A stretch of DNA of 64,000 nucleotides from Bradyrhizobium sp. (GTDB lineage Bacteria; Pseudomonadota; Alphaproteobacteria; Rhizobiales; Xanthobacteraceae): assembly GCF_022844465.1 (NCBI RefSeq), contig NZ_JALHLP010000021.1, positions 1 to 64,000 of the forward strand. The letters are read 5' to 3'. Positions 18,501 to 25,838 of this stretch are shown here, piece after piece (position 1 is the stretch's first letter; each line of letters opens with the position of its first letter). The position numbers were made by a program, and so were the translations under genes. The notes beneath the pieces were generated by a model. That model did not search any database and was not told the DNA's origin. It was given only the letters and a program-made list of their open reading frames with translations.

Positions 18501-19055
18501 ATGCGCGTCGTCGGCGGACGATTGAAGGGTCGTAACCTGGCCTCGCCTTCCTCGCAGGCAATCCGCCCGACGGCGGACCGGTTGCGCGAATCGGTTTTCA
18601 ACATCCTGATCCACGCCTATGACGATCCGATTGCCGGCGCGCGCGTGCTCGACCTGTTTGCCGGCACCGGCGCGCTCGGCATCGAAGCGGTGTCGCGGGG
18701 CGCGGCGTTCGCGCTGTTCGTCGACAATGGCGCGGAAGCGCGCGCGTTGCTGCGCAACAATGTCGAGGCGCTCGGCCTTGGCGGCGTGACCAAGGTCTAT
18801 CGCCGCGACGCCACCGATCTCGGCCCGGCGCATCCGATGGAGCCGTTCGCGCTGGCCTTTCTCGATCCGCCCTACGGCAAGGGTCTCGCGGAAAAAGCCA
18901 TGGCCTCGCTGCGCGCCGGCGGCTGGCTGACGCCGGGGGCGTTGCTGGTGGTGGAGGAGGCGAAGGCGGCAGGGTTCGCCGCGCCCGATGGCTTTGCGGA
19001 ACTGGAACGGCGCGCCTATGACGATACCGAGTTTGTGTTCTTGCGAGGCCCGTAG
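18501..19055 (+). CDS. rsmD: 16S rRNA guanine-966 N2-methyltransferase
   Basis: RsmD methylates G966 of 16S rRNA using S-adenosylmethionine. The 184-aa product shows MRVVGGRLKGRNL, RPTADRLRESVFNIL, the SAM-binding DLFAGTGALGIEA (51-63) and the catalytic Asp122-Pro-Pro-Tyr125. It follows the pseudouridine synthase by 7 nt, making a small rRNA-modification operon. Its stop codon lies at the base of a terminator-like hairpin. Confidence 0.95.
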   Translation: MRVVGGRLKGRNLASPSSQAIRPTADRLRESVFNILIHAYDDPIAGARVLDLFAGTGALGIEAVSRGAAFALFVDNGAEARALLRNNVEALGLGGVTKVYRRDATDLGPAHPMEPFALAFLDPPYGKGLAEKAMASLRAGGWLTPGALLVVEEAKAAGFAAPDGFAELERRAYDDTEFVFLRGP

Positions 19056-19085
19056 GGCGGACTAGCGAAGCGTAGTCCGCCCTTT
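19054..19085 (+). terminator. Hairpin terminator after rsmD
   Basis: An 11-bp perfect stem (19054-19064 with 19073-19083), loop gcgaagcg, is followed by a short TT. It overlaps the rsmD stop. The unit is also a common dispersed repeat of this bacterial group, reused as a terminator. Confidence 0.6.
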
Positions 19086-19097
19086 CGCGCAAATATC

Positions 19098-19125
19098 GGT
19101 GGGTTACGCCTTCTGCTAACCCACC
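19098..19125 (-). terminator. Hairpin repeat after mutL
   Basis: A 9-bp perfect stem (19098-19106 with 19117-19125) lies 10 nt beyond the mutL stop on the minus strand. Together with the rsmD hairpin it forms a paired structure between the two convergent genes. Confidence 0.5.
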
Positions 19126-19135
19126 CTACGACTCG

Positions 19136-20941
19136 TTACCGTCGCCCGAACAGCTTCTCGATATCGCTGAGCTTCAGTTCAACATAAGTCGGCCGGCCGT
19201 GGTTGCACTGGCCGGAGTTCGGCGTGTCCTCCATTTCCCTCAACAGCGCGTTCATCTCTTCCGGCTTGAGGCGTCTCCCGGCGCGGACCGAGCCGTGGCA
19301 GGCCATGGTGGCGGCGACATGCATCAGCCTGCGCTCCAGCGGCAGCGCCTCGTCCCATTCGGCCATGTGTTCGGCGAGATCGCGCAGCAGCGCCGCCGCG
19401 TTGGCCTTGCCGAGCAGGGAGGGCGTTTCGCGCACGGCGACGGCGCCGGGGCCGAAGGATTCGATCGCAAGGCCGAACGAGGCCAGTTCCTCGGCGCGGG
19501 CGAGCAGCTTCTCGACGGTGGCCTCATCGAGTTCGACGATTTCGGGGATCAGCAGCATCTGCCGCTGCACGCCGTTCCTCGCCAGCGACGCCTTCAGCTT
19601 CTCGTAGACAATACGCTCATGGGCGGCGTGCTGATCGACCACGATCAGGCCGTCGCGGGTCTGCGCCACGATATAGGTTTCGTGGATCTGGGTTCGCGCC
19701 GCGCCGAGCGGACGGTCGAGCAGGTCGGCGGCGGCCTGCGCCTCGAAGCGCACATCGGCGGTCGGCGCGCCGACATCGAACGCTGCCTGGCCGGTTTCGG
19801 CCAGCGCCGCCGCGCCCGTGAACGCCGGCGCGGGGCTAGCCGGATAAGCCGGCGAGTTGTGCCAGTCCCAATGGGTCGGACGCGGCGCAAAGGACGGGCG
19901 GAACGCCGACAACGCGGAGCCGTCGGTATTGGCGGCGGTGCGCCGGCCCTCGCGGGCGAGACCTTCCTTCAATGCATGCACGATCAGCGCGCGAACCAGG
20001 CCGGCGTTGCGAAACCGCACCTCGGTCTTGGCCGGATGCACGTTGGCGTCGACCTCCTGCGGCTCCAGCGTCACGAACAGCGCGACCACCGGATGGCGGT
20101 CGCGCGGCAGATAATCCGAATAGGCCGCCCGCACCGCGCCGAGGATGAGCTTGTCGCGCACCGGGCGGCCGTTGACGAACAGATATTGCCCGAGCGCGTT
20201 GGCCCGCGTCAGCGACGGTGCGGCGGCAAAGCCTTCAATGGCAACGCCTTCGCGCTCGGCGCGCACTTCAATGGCCGCGGCGCGGAATTCGCCGCCCAGG
20301 ATATCGCCGAGCCGCGTCAGCCGGCCCGCCGCGCCGGGCAGCGCCGCGGCCCAGGTCACCGGCGCGCGTTCCTCGCCGGCGAGCGTAAAGGCGATGTCGG
20401 GCCGCGCCATCGCCAGCCGCCGCACCACTTCGCGGATCGCCTCGGCCTCGGTGCGGTCGGTCTTGAGGAATTTGAGCCTGGCGGGCGTCGCGTAAAAGAG
20501 ATCGCTGACCTCGACGCGGGTGCCCTGCGACAACGCTGCCGGCATGATCGGCGACTTCGCGCCGCCTTCGACCGACAGCGACCATGCATGTGGTTCGCTG
20601 GCGTGCCGCGTGGTGATGTCGAGCTTGGCCACCGCGCCGATCGAGGGCAGCGCCTCGCCGCGAAATCCCAGCGTGCGAATCTGCAGCAAGTCCTCGTCGT
20701 CGAGCTTGGAGGTGGCGTGACGGTCGACGGCGAGCGCAAGATCGCCGCAGCTCATGCCGCTGCCGTCGTCGGTGACGCCGATCCGCCGTCGCCCGCCGCC
20801 ATCGGTGAAAACATCGATCCGGCAGCAGCCGGCATCGATCGCGTTCTCGACGAGCTCCTTGACCACGCTGGCGGGGCGCTCGACCACTTCGCCGGCGGCG
20901 ATGCGGTTGACGAGCTGTTCGGGAAGCTGGCGGACAGGCAT
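19136..20941 (-). CDS. mutL: DNA mismatch repair protein
   Basis: MutL couples MutS mismatch recognition to downstream excision. The 601-aa product has the GHKL ATPase N-terminus: IAAGEVVERPASVVKELVENAIDAG (Glu for hydrolysis, Asn for Mg2+), DDGSGM, TLGFRGEALPSIG, and the C-terminal dimerisation domain (LLLIPEIVELDEATVEKLL, ACHGSVRAGRRLKPEEMNALLREMEDTPNSGQCNHGRPT). The linker holds a Pro/Ala-rich stretch of about 80 residues. The CNHGRPT ending is standard. Confidence 0.96.
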   Translation of the reverse strand: MPVRQLPEQLVNRIAAGEVVERPASVVKELVENAIDAGCCRIDVFTDGGGRRRIGVTDDGSGMSCGDLALAVDRHATSKLDDEDLLQIRTLGFRGEALPSIGAVAKLDITTRHASEPHAWSLSVEGGAKSPIMPAALSQGTRVEVSDLFYATPARLKFLKTDRTEAEAIREVVRRLAMARPDIAFTLAGEERAPVTWAAALPGAAGRLTRLGDILGGEFRAAAIEVRAEREGVAIEGFAAAPSLTRANALGQYLFVNGRPVRDKLILGAVRAAYSDYLPRDRHPVVALFVTLEPQEVDANVHPAKTEVRFRNAGLVRALIVHALKEGLAREGRRTAANTDGSALSAFRPSFAPRPTHWDWHNSPAYPASPAPAFTGAAALAETGQAAFDVGAPTADVRFEAQAAADLLDRPLGAARTQIHETYIVAQTRDGLIVVDQHAAHERIVYEKLKASLARNGVQRQMLLIPEIVELDEATVEKLLARAEELASFGLAIESFGPGAVAVRETPSLLGKANAAALLRDLAEHMAEWDEALPLERRLMHVAATMACHGSVRAGRRLKPEEMNALLREMEDTPNSGQCNHGRPTYVELKLSDIEKLFGRR

Positions 20942-21071
20942 GATTTCCCACGGAATCGGTGGAGCTGGGTGATGATTTTAGGCCCCTGCGACGACAAATG
21001 CATGCATCGGCAGCCGGTTGTGCGGAACTTTCGGTGCCGGCACGGGCGGGGCGCCACCGTCGCGGAGCGCC

Positions 21072-21512
21072 TCAATCGTCAAAGCGCGCGGTGTTGCGTT
21101 TCGCCTTGACGTCGCTGCGGCGCTTTTTGCCTTCCAGACGCCGCTGCTTCGATCCGAAGGTCGGCTTGGTCGCCCGCCGCGGCTTCGGCCGCACCATGGC
21201 TTCGCGCAACAGTTCGAGCAGGCGGTCGATCGCGTCGGCGCGGTTGCGCTCCTGGGTGCGGAAGCGCTGGGCGTGGATCACGATCACGCCGTCCTTGGTC
21301 ATGCGCTGGCCGGCAAGCCGGTCCAGCCGCGCCGCGGCGTCCTCGGGCAGCGCGATTCTGCGGGTGTCGAAACGGAGCTGGGCGGCGGTGGCGAGCTTGT
21401 TGACGTTCTGCCCGCCCGGACCGGAGGCGCGGACGAAGGAGATATCGATGTCGTCCGCGTCGATCGCAAGGTCGCGGGATATCCGCATCATGGTGTCACC
21501 GGCAGTCGTCAT
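21072..21512 (-). CDS. arfB: Alternative ribosome-rescue factor (peptidyl-tRNA hydrolase)
   Basis: ArfB (YaeJ/ICT1 family) frees ribosomes stalled on truncated mRNA. The 146-aa protein has the release-factor GGQ motif at 33-35 (GPGGQNVNK) and the basic C-terminal tail (KPRRATKPTFGSKQRRLEGKKRRSDVK) that enters the empty mRNA channel. It lacks a codon-recognition domain. The start is uncertain between 21512 (MTTAGD), 21491 and 21488. It lies upstream of the M16 pair's 3' end on the same strand but appears independent. Confidence 0.9.
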   Translation of the reverse strand: MTTAGDTMMRISRDLAIDADDIDISFVRASGPGGQNVNKLATAAQLRFDTRRIALPEDAAARLDRLAGQRMTKDGVIVIHAQRFRTQERNRADAIDRLLELLREAMVRPKPRRATKPTFGSKQRRLEGKKRRSDVKAKRNTARFDD

Positions 21513-21606
21513 GCCCGGGCATGGTAGCCCGCCTTGCACAGACGACGTACAGGTGTCTGCGGCTCCCGGGCATCACGTCTTACCAGCTTCTGATAAAAAA
21601 TTCCCG

Positions 21607-22974
21607 TCAGTTCGCCTTCGGCGGCGCGGCGGCGGGCTGTGCGGCGGCCTGCGGCGCGCGGCCGACGATCACCGTGAGCAGGCCCTGGCCCCACAATTGT
21701 CTGGCGGCTTTCCGGGCGTCGTCGAGCGTCACGGCGTCGACCATGGCGTTGCGCTTCTCGATGTAATCGATCGGCAGCTTGTCGAGTTGATACTGCAGCA
21801 AAGCTTGCGCGAGCTTCGAGGAGGTGTCGAGCGCCAGCATCTGCGATCCCTTGAGATAGGACTTGGCCTCGTCCAGCTCCGTCTGGGTCGGGCCGTCCTC
21901 GGCCATGCGGCGGATTTCCTTTTCGATCGCATCGACGGTTTCGCCGGCGCGGTCGGCGCGGGTGCCGGTGTTGCCAACGAACAGCGCCGAGCGGTCCATC
22001 CAGAGCAGCGAATGGGAGACCGAGTAGGCAAGGCCGCGCTTTTCGCGAATCTCCCGGTAGAGCCGGGACGACATTCCACCGCCGCCGAGGATGTGGTTCA
22101 CCACAAAGGCGGCCATGAAGTTCGGATCCTGGCGGCGAATGCCGGGACCACCGAACGTCACCACCGTCTGCGGCACGTCGAGCGGGATGAAGGCGCGCTG
22201 CGGCGGCCTGGCGGCCTGCACGTCCGTGACCGGCGTCAGGCTCGCCTTGGCCGGCAAGGCGCCGAACGTTCTGTCCAACAACTTGCCGAGCGTATCGGCG
22301 TCGACATCGCCGACCACCGCGATCCGCAACGTATCCCTGGCGATCACCCGGCGGACATAGTCCTTCAAGTCAGGGGCGGCGATCGTCGGTATGCTGTCCA
22401 GCGTACCGTTGGCCTGCCGGCCGTAGACATGGTCGCCGAACGCGACTTCCAGGAATTTGCGGCTCGCCAGCGCGCTCGGGTTGGTGGTGTCGCGGCGCAG
22501 TCCGGAGGTCACCTGCGCGCGAATGCGCTCGACGTCGGCCGGGTCGAAATTTGGGGAAGTGAGCGCAAGTCGCAGCAGATCGAAGGCCTCGTCCTTATTG
22601 TCCTTCAGCATGCGCAACGAGCCGCGGAAATGATCCCGGTTCGAGGAGAAATTGAGATGGATCGCGCGGCGGTCGAGGCGCTCGTGGAAAGCCTTGGAAT
22701 CCAGATCGCCCGCACCCTCGTCGAGCAGGCCGGCGACCATGTTGCCGACGCCGGATTTCCCGACCGGATCCTGGCTGGCGCCGCCGCTGAACGCGTATTC
22801 CATTGCGATCAGGGGTACGGTGGCGTCCTGCACGAACCAGGCCTCGATGCCGCCCGGCGAAATCAGGCGCTGGATTTTCGCCGCGGCGTGCGATGGTGTC
22901 GCCACCGCCAGCAACGCCAGGCAGGCGATCAGGCCCAATGCGAAGCGCCGGGCGCCGTTAAGCAAATCGTTCAC
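21607..22974 (-). CDS. M16 family peptidase-like subunit without zinc motif
   Basis: The 455-aa exported protein (signal peptide to about residue 30, ATPSHAAA) has the two-domain M16 fold but no HxxEH; the equivalent stretch reads GVGNMVAGLLDEGA. The C-terminal arginine/tyrosine region (REKRGLAYSVSHSLL) that helps bind substrate in the partner subunit is present. It overlaps the catalytic subunit gene by 4 nt (ATGA), so it is very likely the non-catalytic half of a periplasmic heterodimer, as in mitochondrial processing peptidase-like pairs. It ends in an Ala/Pro-rich tail. Confidence 0.88.
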   Translation of the reverse strand: MNDLLNGARRFALGLIACLALLAVATPSHAAAKIQRLISPGGIEAWFVQDATVPLIAMEYAFSGGASQDPVGKSGVGNMVAGLLDEGAGDLDSKAFHERLDRRAIHLNFSSNRDHFRGSLRMLKDNKDEAFDLLRLALTSPNFDPADVERIRAQVTSGLRRDTTNPSALASRKFLEVAFGDHVYGRQANGTLDSIPTIAAPDLKDYVRRVIARDTLRIAVVGDVDADTLGKLLDRTFGALPAKASLTPVTDVQAARPPQRAFIPLDVPQTVVTFGGPGIRRQDPNFMAAFVVNHILGGGGMSSRLYREIREKRGLAYSVSHSLLWMDRSALFVGNTGTRADRAGETVDAIEKEIRRMAEDGPTQTELDEAKSYLKGSQMLALDTSSKLAQALLQYQLDKLPIDYIEKRNAMVDAVTLDDARKAARQLWGQGLLTVIVGRAPQAAAQPAAAPPKAN

Positions 22975-24362
22975 GAGCGCTTCTCCTCACGCTTCGGCGC
23001 GGAATCCTTGATCAGATAACCGGTCACCGAGCGCTTCCTGTCGAGCCATTTTTGCGCGGCGTCGCGGACCTGCTCGGCCGTGACGGCGCGGATACGGTCC
23101 GGCCAGCTCCTGATATCGTCGATGCTGAGCCCCGTCGTCAGCGCGGCACCGTACCAGCGCGCCAGCGTGGCCTGGCTATCCTGGGCGTAGATCGCCTCCG
23201 CGATCAGCTGCGTCTTGACCCGTTCGAGGTCCTCGGCGCGGGCGGGATTCTGGATCACGTCGGCAATCACGCCGTCAATGACCTGCTCGATCTGCGCAAA
23301 CTCCACCCCGGGTTTCGGCGAAGCCGAAATCGAGAACTGGGTCGCGTCGAGCGCGGTGCCCTGGTATCCGGCGCCGGCGCTGATCGCGAGCTGACGCTCG
23401 ATCACCAGCGCCCGATACAGATAGGAGTTGGAGCCGCCACCCATGAGCTGCGCCAGCACATCGAGCGCCGGGCTTTCGCCGACGGCCGCAGTCGCCGAGG
23501 ATGGGACGAGATACGTGCGCCGCACGCTGGTCTGTTCGACGCGCGGATCCGACAGCGTCACGGTGCGCGGCGCGGCCGGCACCGGCTCCTGCGGGCGCAC
23601 GCGCTGCGCGGCGATGGCCGGCTGGGCCGGAATGCCGCCATAGGCCGCTTCCACCAGCGGGCGGACTTCCTTCGCGTCAGTGTCGCCGGCGATGACCAGG
23701 ATCGCGTTGTTCGGCGCGTAGAAGCGCTTGTAGAACGCCAGTGCATCCTCGCGGTCGAGCTTCTCGATCTCCTGGCGCCAGCCGATCACCGGCCGGCCGT
23801 AGGGATGGTTGAGATAGAGCGCCGCCATCATCTGCTCGGACAACCGGGCTTCCGGATTGTTGGCGACCCGCATGTTGAACTCCTCAAGCACGACGTCGCG
23901 CTCGGGCAATACGTTTTCGTCCTTGAGCACGAGGCCGGTCATGCGGTCGGCCTCGAACTCCATCATCTTCGCCAGTTGTTCGCGCGGCACGCGCTGGAAA
24001 TAGCCGGTGTAGTCGAGCGAGGTGAAGGCGTTCTCGTTGCCGCCGACCCGCAGCACGGTCTTGGAGAATTCACCGGCGGGATGCCTGGCTGTTCCCTTGA
24101 ACATCAAATGTTCGAGAAAGTGCGCCAGCCCGGATTTTCCGGGCGTCTCGTCGGCGGAGCCGACCTTGTACCAGATCATCTGGGTCACGACCGGCGTCCG
24201 GCGGTCGGGAATTACGACCACCTGCAGGCCGTTGCCGAGGGTGAAGCTGGCCGGCCGCTCCGAGGTGACGGTGGTCTGGGCGAGGGCGCTGCCGGCGGGA
24301 AGAGCAAACGTCGAGATGAAGGCTGCAATGAGCGGAGCGGCAAGGCGGTGCGATGACATCAT
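22971..24362 (-). CDS. M16 family zinc metallopeptidase, catalytic subunit
   Basis: The 463-aa exported peptidase carries the inverted zinc motif His81-Phe-Leu-Glu84-His85 (GLAHFLEHLMFKG) and the downstream metal-ligand Glu in ERDVVLEEFNMR. A signal peptide covers about residues 1-28 (ALAQ). It probably degrades peptides in the periplasm with the subunit encoded downstream. The gene follows the exported unknown protein of the lspA operon after 161 nt. Confidence 0.92.
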   Translation of the reverse strand: MMSSHRLAAPLIAAFISTFALPAGSALAQTTVTSERPASFTLGNGLQVVVIPDRRTPVVTQMIWYKVGSADETPGKSGLAHFLEHLMFKGTARHPAGEFSKTVLRVGGNENAFTSLDYTGYFQRVPREQLAKMMEFEADRMTGLVLKDENVLPERDVVLEEFNMRVANNPEARLSEQMMAALYLNHPYGRPVIGWRQEIEKLDREDALAFYKRFYAPNNAILVIAGDTDAKEVRPLVEAAYGGIPAQPAIAAQRVRPQEPVPAAPRTVTLSDPRVEQTSVRRTYLVPSSATAAVGESPALDVLAQLMGGGSNSYLYRALVIERQLAISAGAGYQGTALDATQFSISASPKPGVEFAQIEQVIDGVIADVIQNPARAEDLERVKTQLIAEAIYAQDSQATLARWYGAALTTGLSIDDIRSWPDRIRAVTAEQVRDAAQKWLDRKRSVTGYLIKDSAPKREEKRS

Positions 24363-24523
24363 GACCTGTCTGGCGCGAGCTCAGCAGAAGCGGTTACCGC
24401 TCCTGCGATGCGACCTCGCGCAATTGTGAGAAACAACGCGGACTGAACCATTCGCCAAACTGCGGCGGGATCGTACACCGCGCCGACGTCCGCCATGGTA
24501 ACGAAGGCGAGAGCCAAACTTAA

Positions 24524-25237
24524 CTATTCGCCATACTTGCCGGCGGCAGGGTTGTATTCCCTGTTCAGGGATTCCTTTGGCCCGGTACCGTAGGCAAAGC
24601 TCGACGACGGTGTCTGATAACCGACCGGCGGCTGGGTCAGCGATTCCCGCGTCGGCTCGCCCTTGAACGGGGCGGTCTCGACTTTGCTGCCGCCAAACAG
24701 GCCGCTGAACCCGCCGTTGTAGCCAAGCTGAGACGGGCTCAGGATCGGGTTGGTATAGGAAGTGCCGGGTTGCACCGGATCGCTGTTGGTGCGCGAGGGC
24801 GCCGCGGTTTTGCCGACCGCAAGCTCAGCCGGGGTCAGGATGCGCGCGGCTTCGCGCGGGTCCTTGTTTTCCTTCTTGCGGGCGGCGGACGCCGCTTTGC
24901 GGCGCTGCTCGTCCGGATCCTTCGGCCAGTTTGGTGCCTTGATTTCCGCCGCAGCGGAGGCCGGCGGCGGCAGGTCGAGCTTGGGGGGAACCACCAGCGG
25001 GGACCGCTCGCGGTATTCGATGCCGCGGTTCTCCATGTTGGTGCCGCCGATTCCGCGCATGATGCCGTCGATGATCTTTTCCTCGAAAGTCATTTCGTCC
25101 TCGTCCTCGCCATCGGCGGCGCGGACGGGCGCGGCGGCCATCATGAGGCCGATGCAAAAGGCCACGGCAGCAAACCGCAACGCCCGGTTCGTCGGGCTCT
25201 TCTGTAACATCCGGGAGCGGGCGTCGGTCTCGCGCAT
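24524..25237 (-). CDS. Exported protein of unknown function
   Basis: The 237-aa product has a signal peptide (RFAAVAFCIGLMMAAAPVRA, cleavage near residue 40), an acidic DGEDEDE stretch, and a TFEEKIIDGIMRGIGG helix followed by GIEYRERSPLVVPPKLDLPPP. The rest is low-complexity, rich in Pro, Ser, Lys and Gly. The RSPLVVPP phrase recalls DUF3035/BamF-type lipoproteins, but there is no lipobox and I do not assign it. ATG 25237 has GGGAA about 9 nt upstream. Position after lspA and before M16 peptidases suggests an envelope role. Confidence 0.7.
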   Translation of the reverse strand: MRETDARSRMLQKSPTNRALRFAAVAFCIGLMMAAAPVRAADGEDEDEMTFEEKIIDGIMRGIGGTNMENRGIEYRERSPLVVPPKLDLPPPASAAAEIKAPNWPKDPDEQRRKAASAARKKENKDPREAARILTPAELAVGKTAAPSRTNSDPVQPGTSYTNPILSPSQLGYNGGFSGLFGGSKVETAPFKGEPTRESLTQPPVGYQTPSSSFAYGTGPKESLNREYNPAAGKYGE

Positions 25238-25340
25238 CAGACTGTTCCCATTCAAGATTTTGCAACCCGCGGGCTCGGCGCGAGCGCCGAATCCCACGCG
25301 TACAGGCACCATGCCGCAAGGGGGTCCGTATCGGCCGGCA

Positions 25341-25838
25341 TCAGGGCGCTTTTGCGGCGGGCACCCCCCGGAAGGAGTCATACAGCAGGCCCACAACCCC
25401 GGCAACAATGGCCACGTCAGCCAAGTTAAACACGTACCAATTGAAGGTTTTCCCCCCAATATCAAGGTGGAAAAGGGCGAAATCGACCACGGCGCCGTGC
25501 AGGAATCGGTCAATGCCGTTGCCGATCGCGCCGCCGATAATCAGGCCGAGCGCGAGGGTCGCCAGCAGCGTGCTGGACCGCGCCATCCAGACGCCCAGCA
25601 CGATCACGGCCACCGCCTTGATCGCCATTAGCGCCAGCTGGGCAAGCTGGTGATCGGTCTGCAACCAGCCGAAGCTGATCCCGACATTCCACGCCAGCAC
25701 CAGGTCAAAAAATGGCGTAACCCTGACCGCGCCGCGGCGGGCGATGTCGAACCCGTACAGCAGCCAGAGCTTCGAGGCCTGGTCGATCACCAGCGCGGCG
25801 ACCGCGGCGATGATTCCGGCGCGGAGGTGAGGGGTCAA
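25341..25838 (-). CDS. lspA: Lipoprotein signal peptidase (signal peptidase II)
   Basis: LspA cleaves the signal peptide of diacylglyceryl-prolipoproteins in the inner membrane. The 165-aa product has four hydrophobic segments and the two catalytic aspartates in GGAIGNGIDRF and FNLADVAIVAG. TTG 25838 overlaps the ileS stop as TTGA and fits homologue N-termini (TPHLRAGIIAA); a longer frame is open upstream but unlikely. The order ribF-ileS-lspA is conserved across proteobacteria. Confidence 0.94.
   Translation of the reverse strand: MTPHLRAGIIAAVAALVIDQASKLWLLYGFDIARRGAVRVTPFFDLVLAWNVGISFGWLQTDHQLAQLALMAIKAVAVIVLGVWMARSSTLLATLALGLIIGGAIGNGIDRFLHGAVVDFALFHLDIGGKTFNWYVFNLADVAIVAGVVGLLYDSFRGVPAAKAP

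Noticed and set aside
19199..21109. 636-codon plus-strand frame opposite mutL
   Set aside because: mutL on the minus strand is unmistakable; the opposite translation is rich in Arg, Gly and Ala without any domain.
20959..23019. 686-codon plus-strand frame opposite arfB and an M16 gene
   Set aside because: It crosses two well-supported minus-strand genes and their gap and shows no recognisable sequence.
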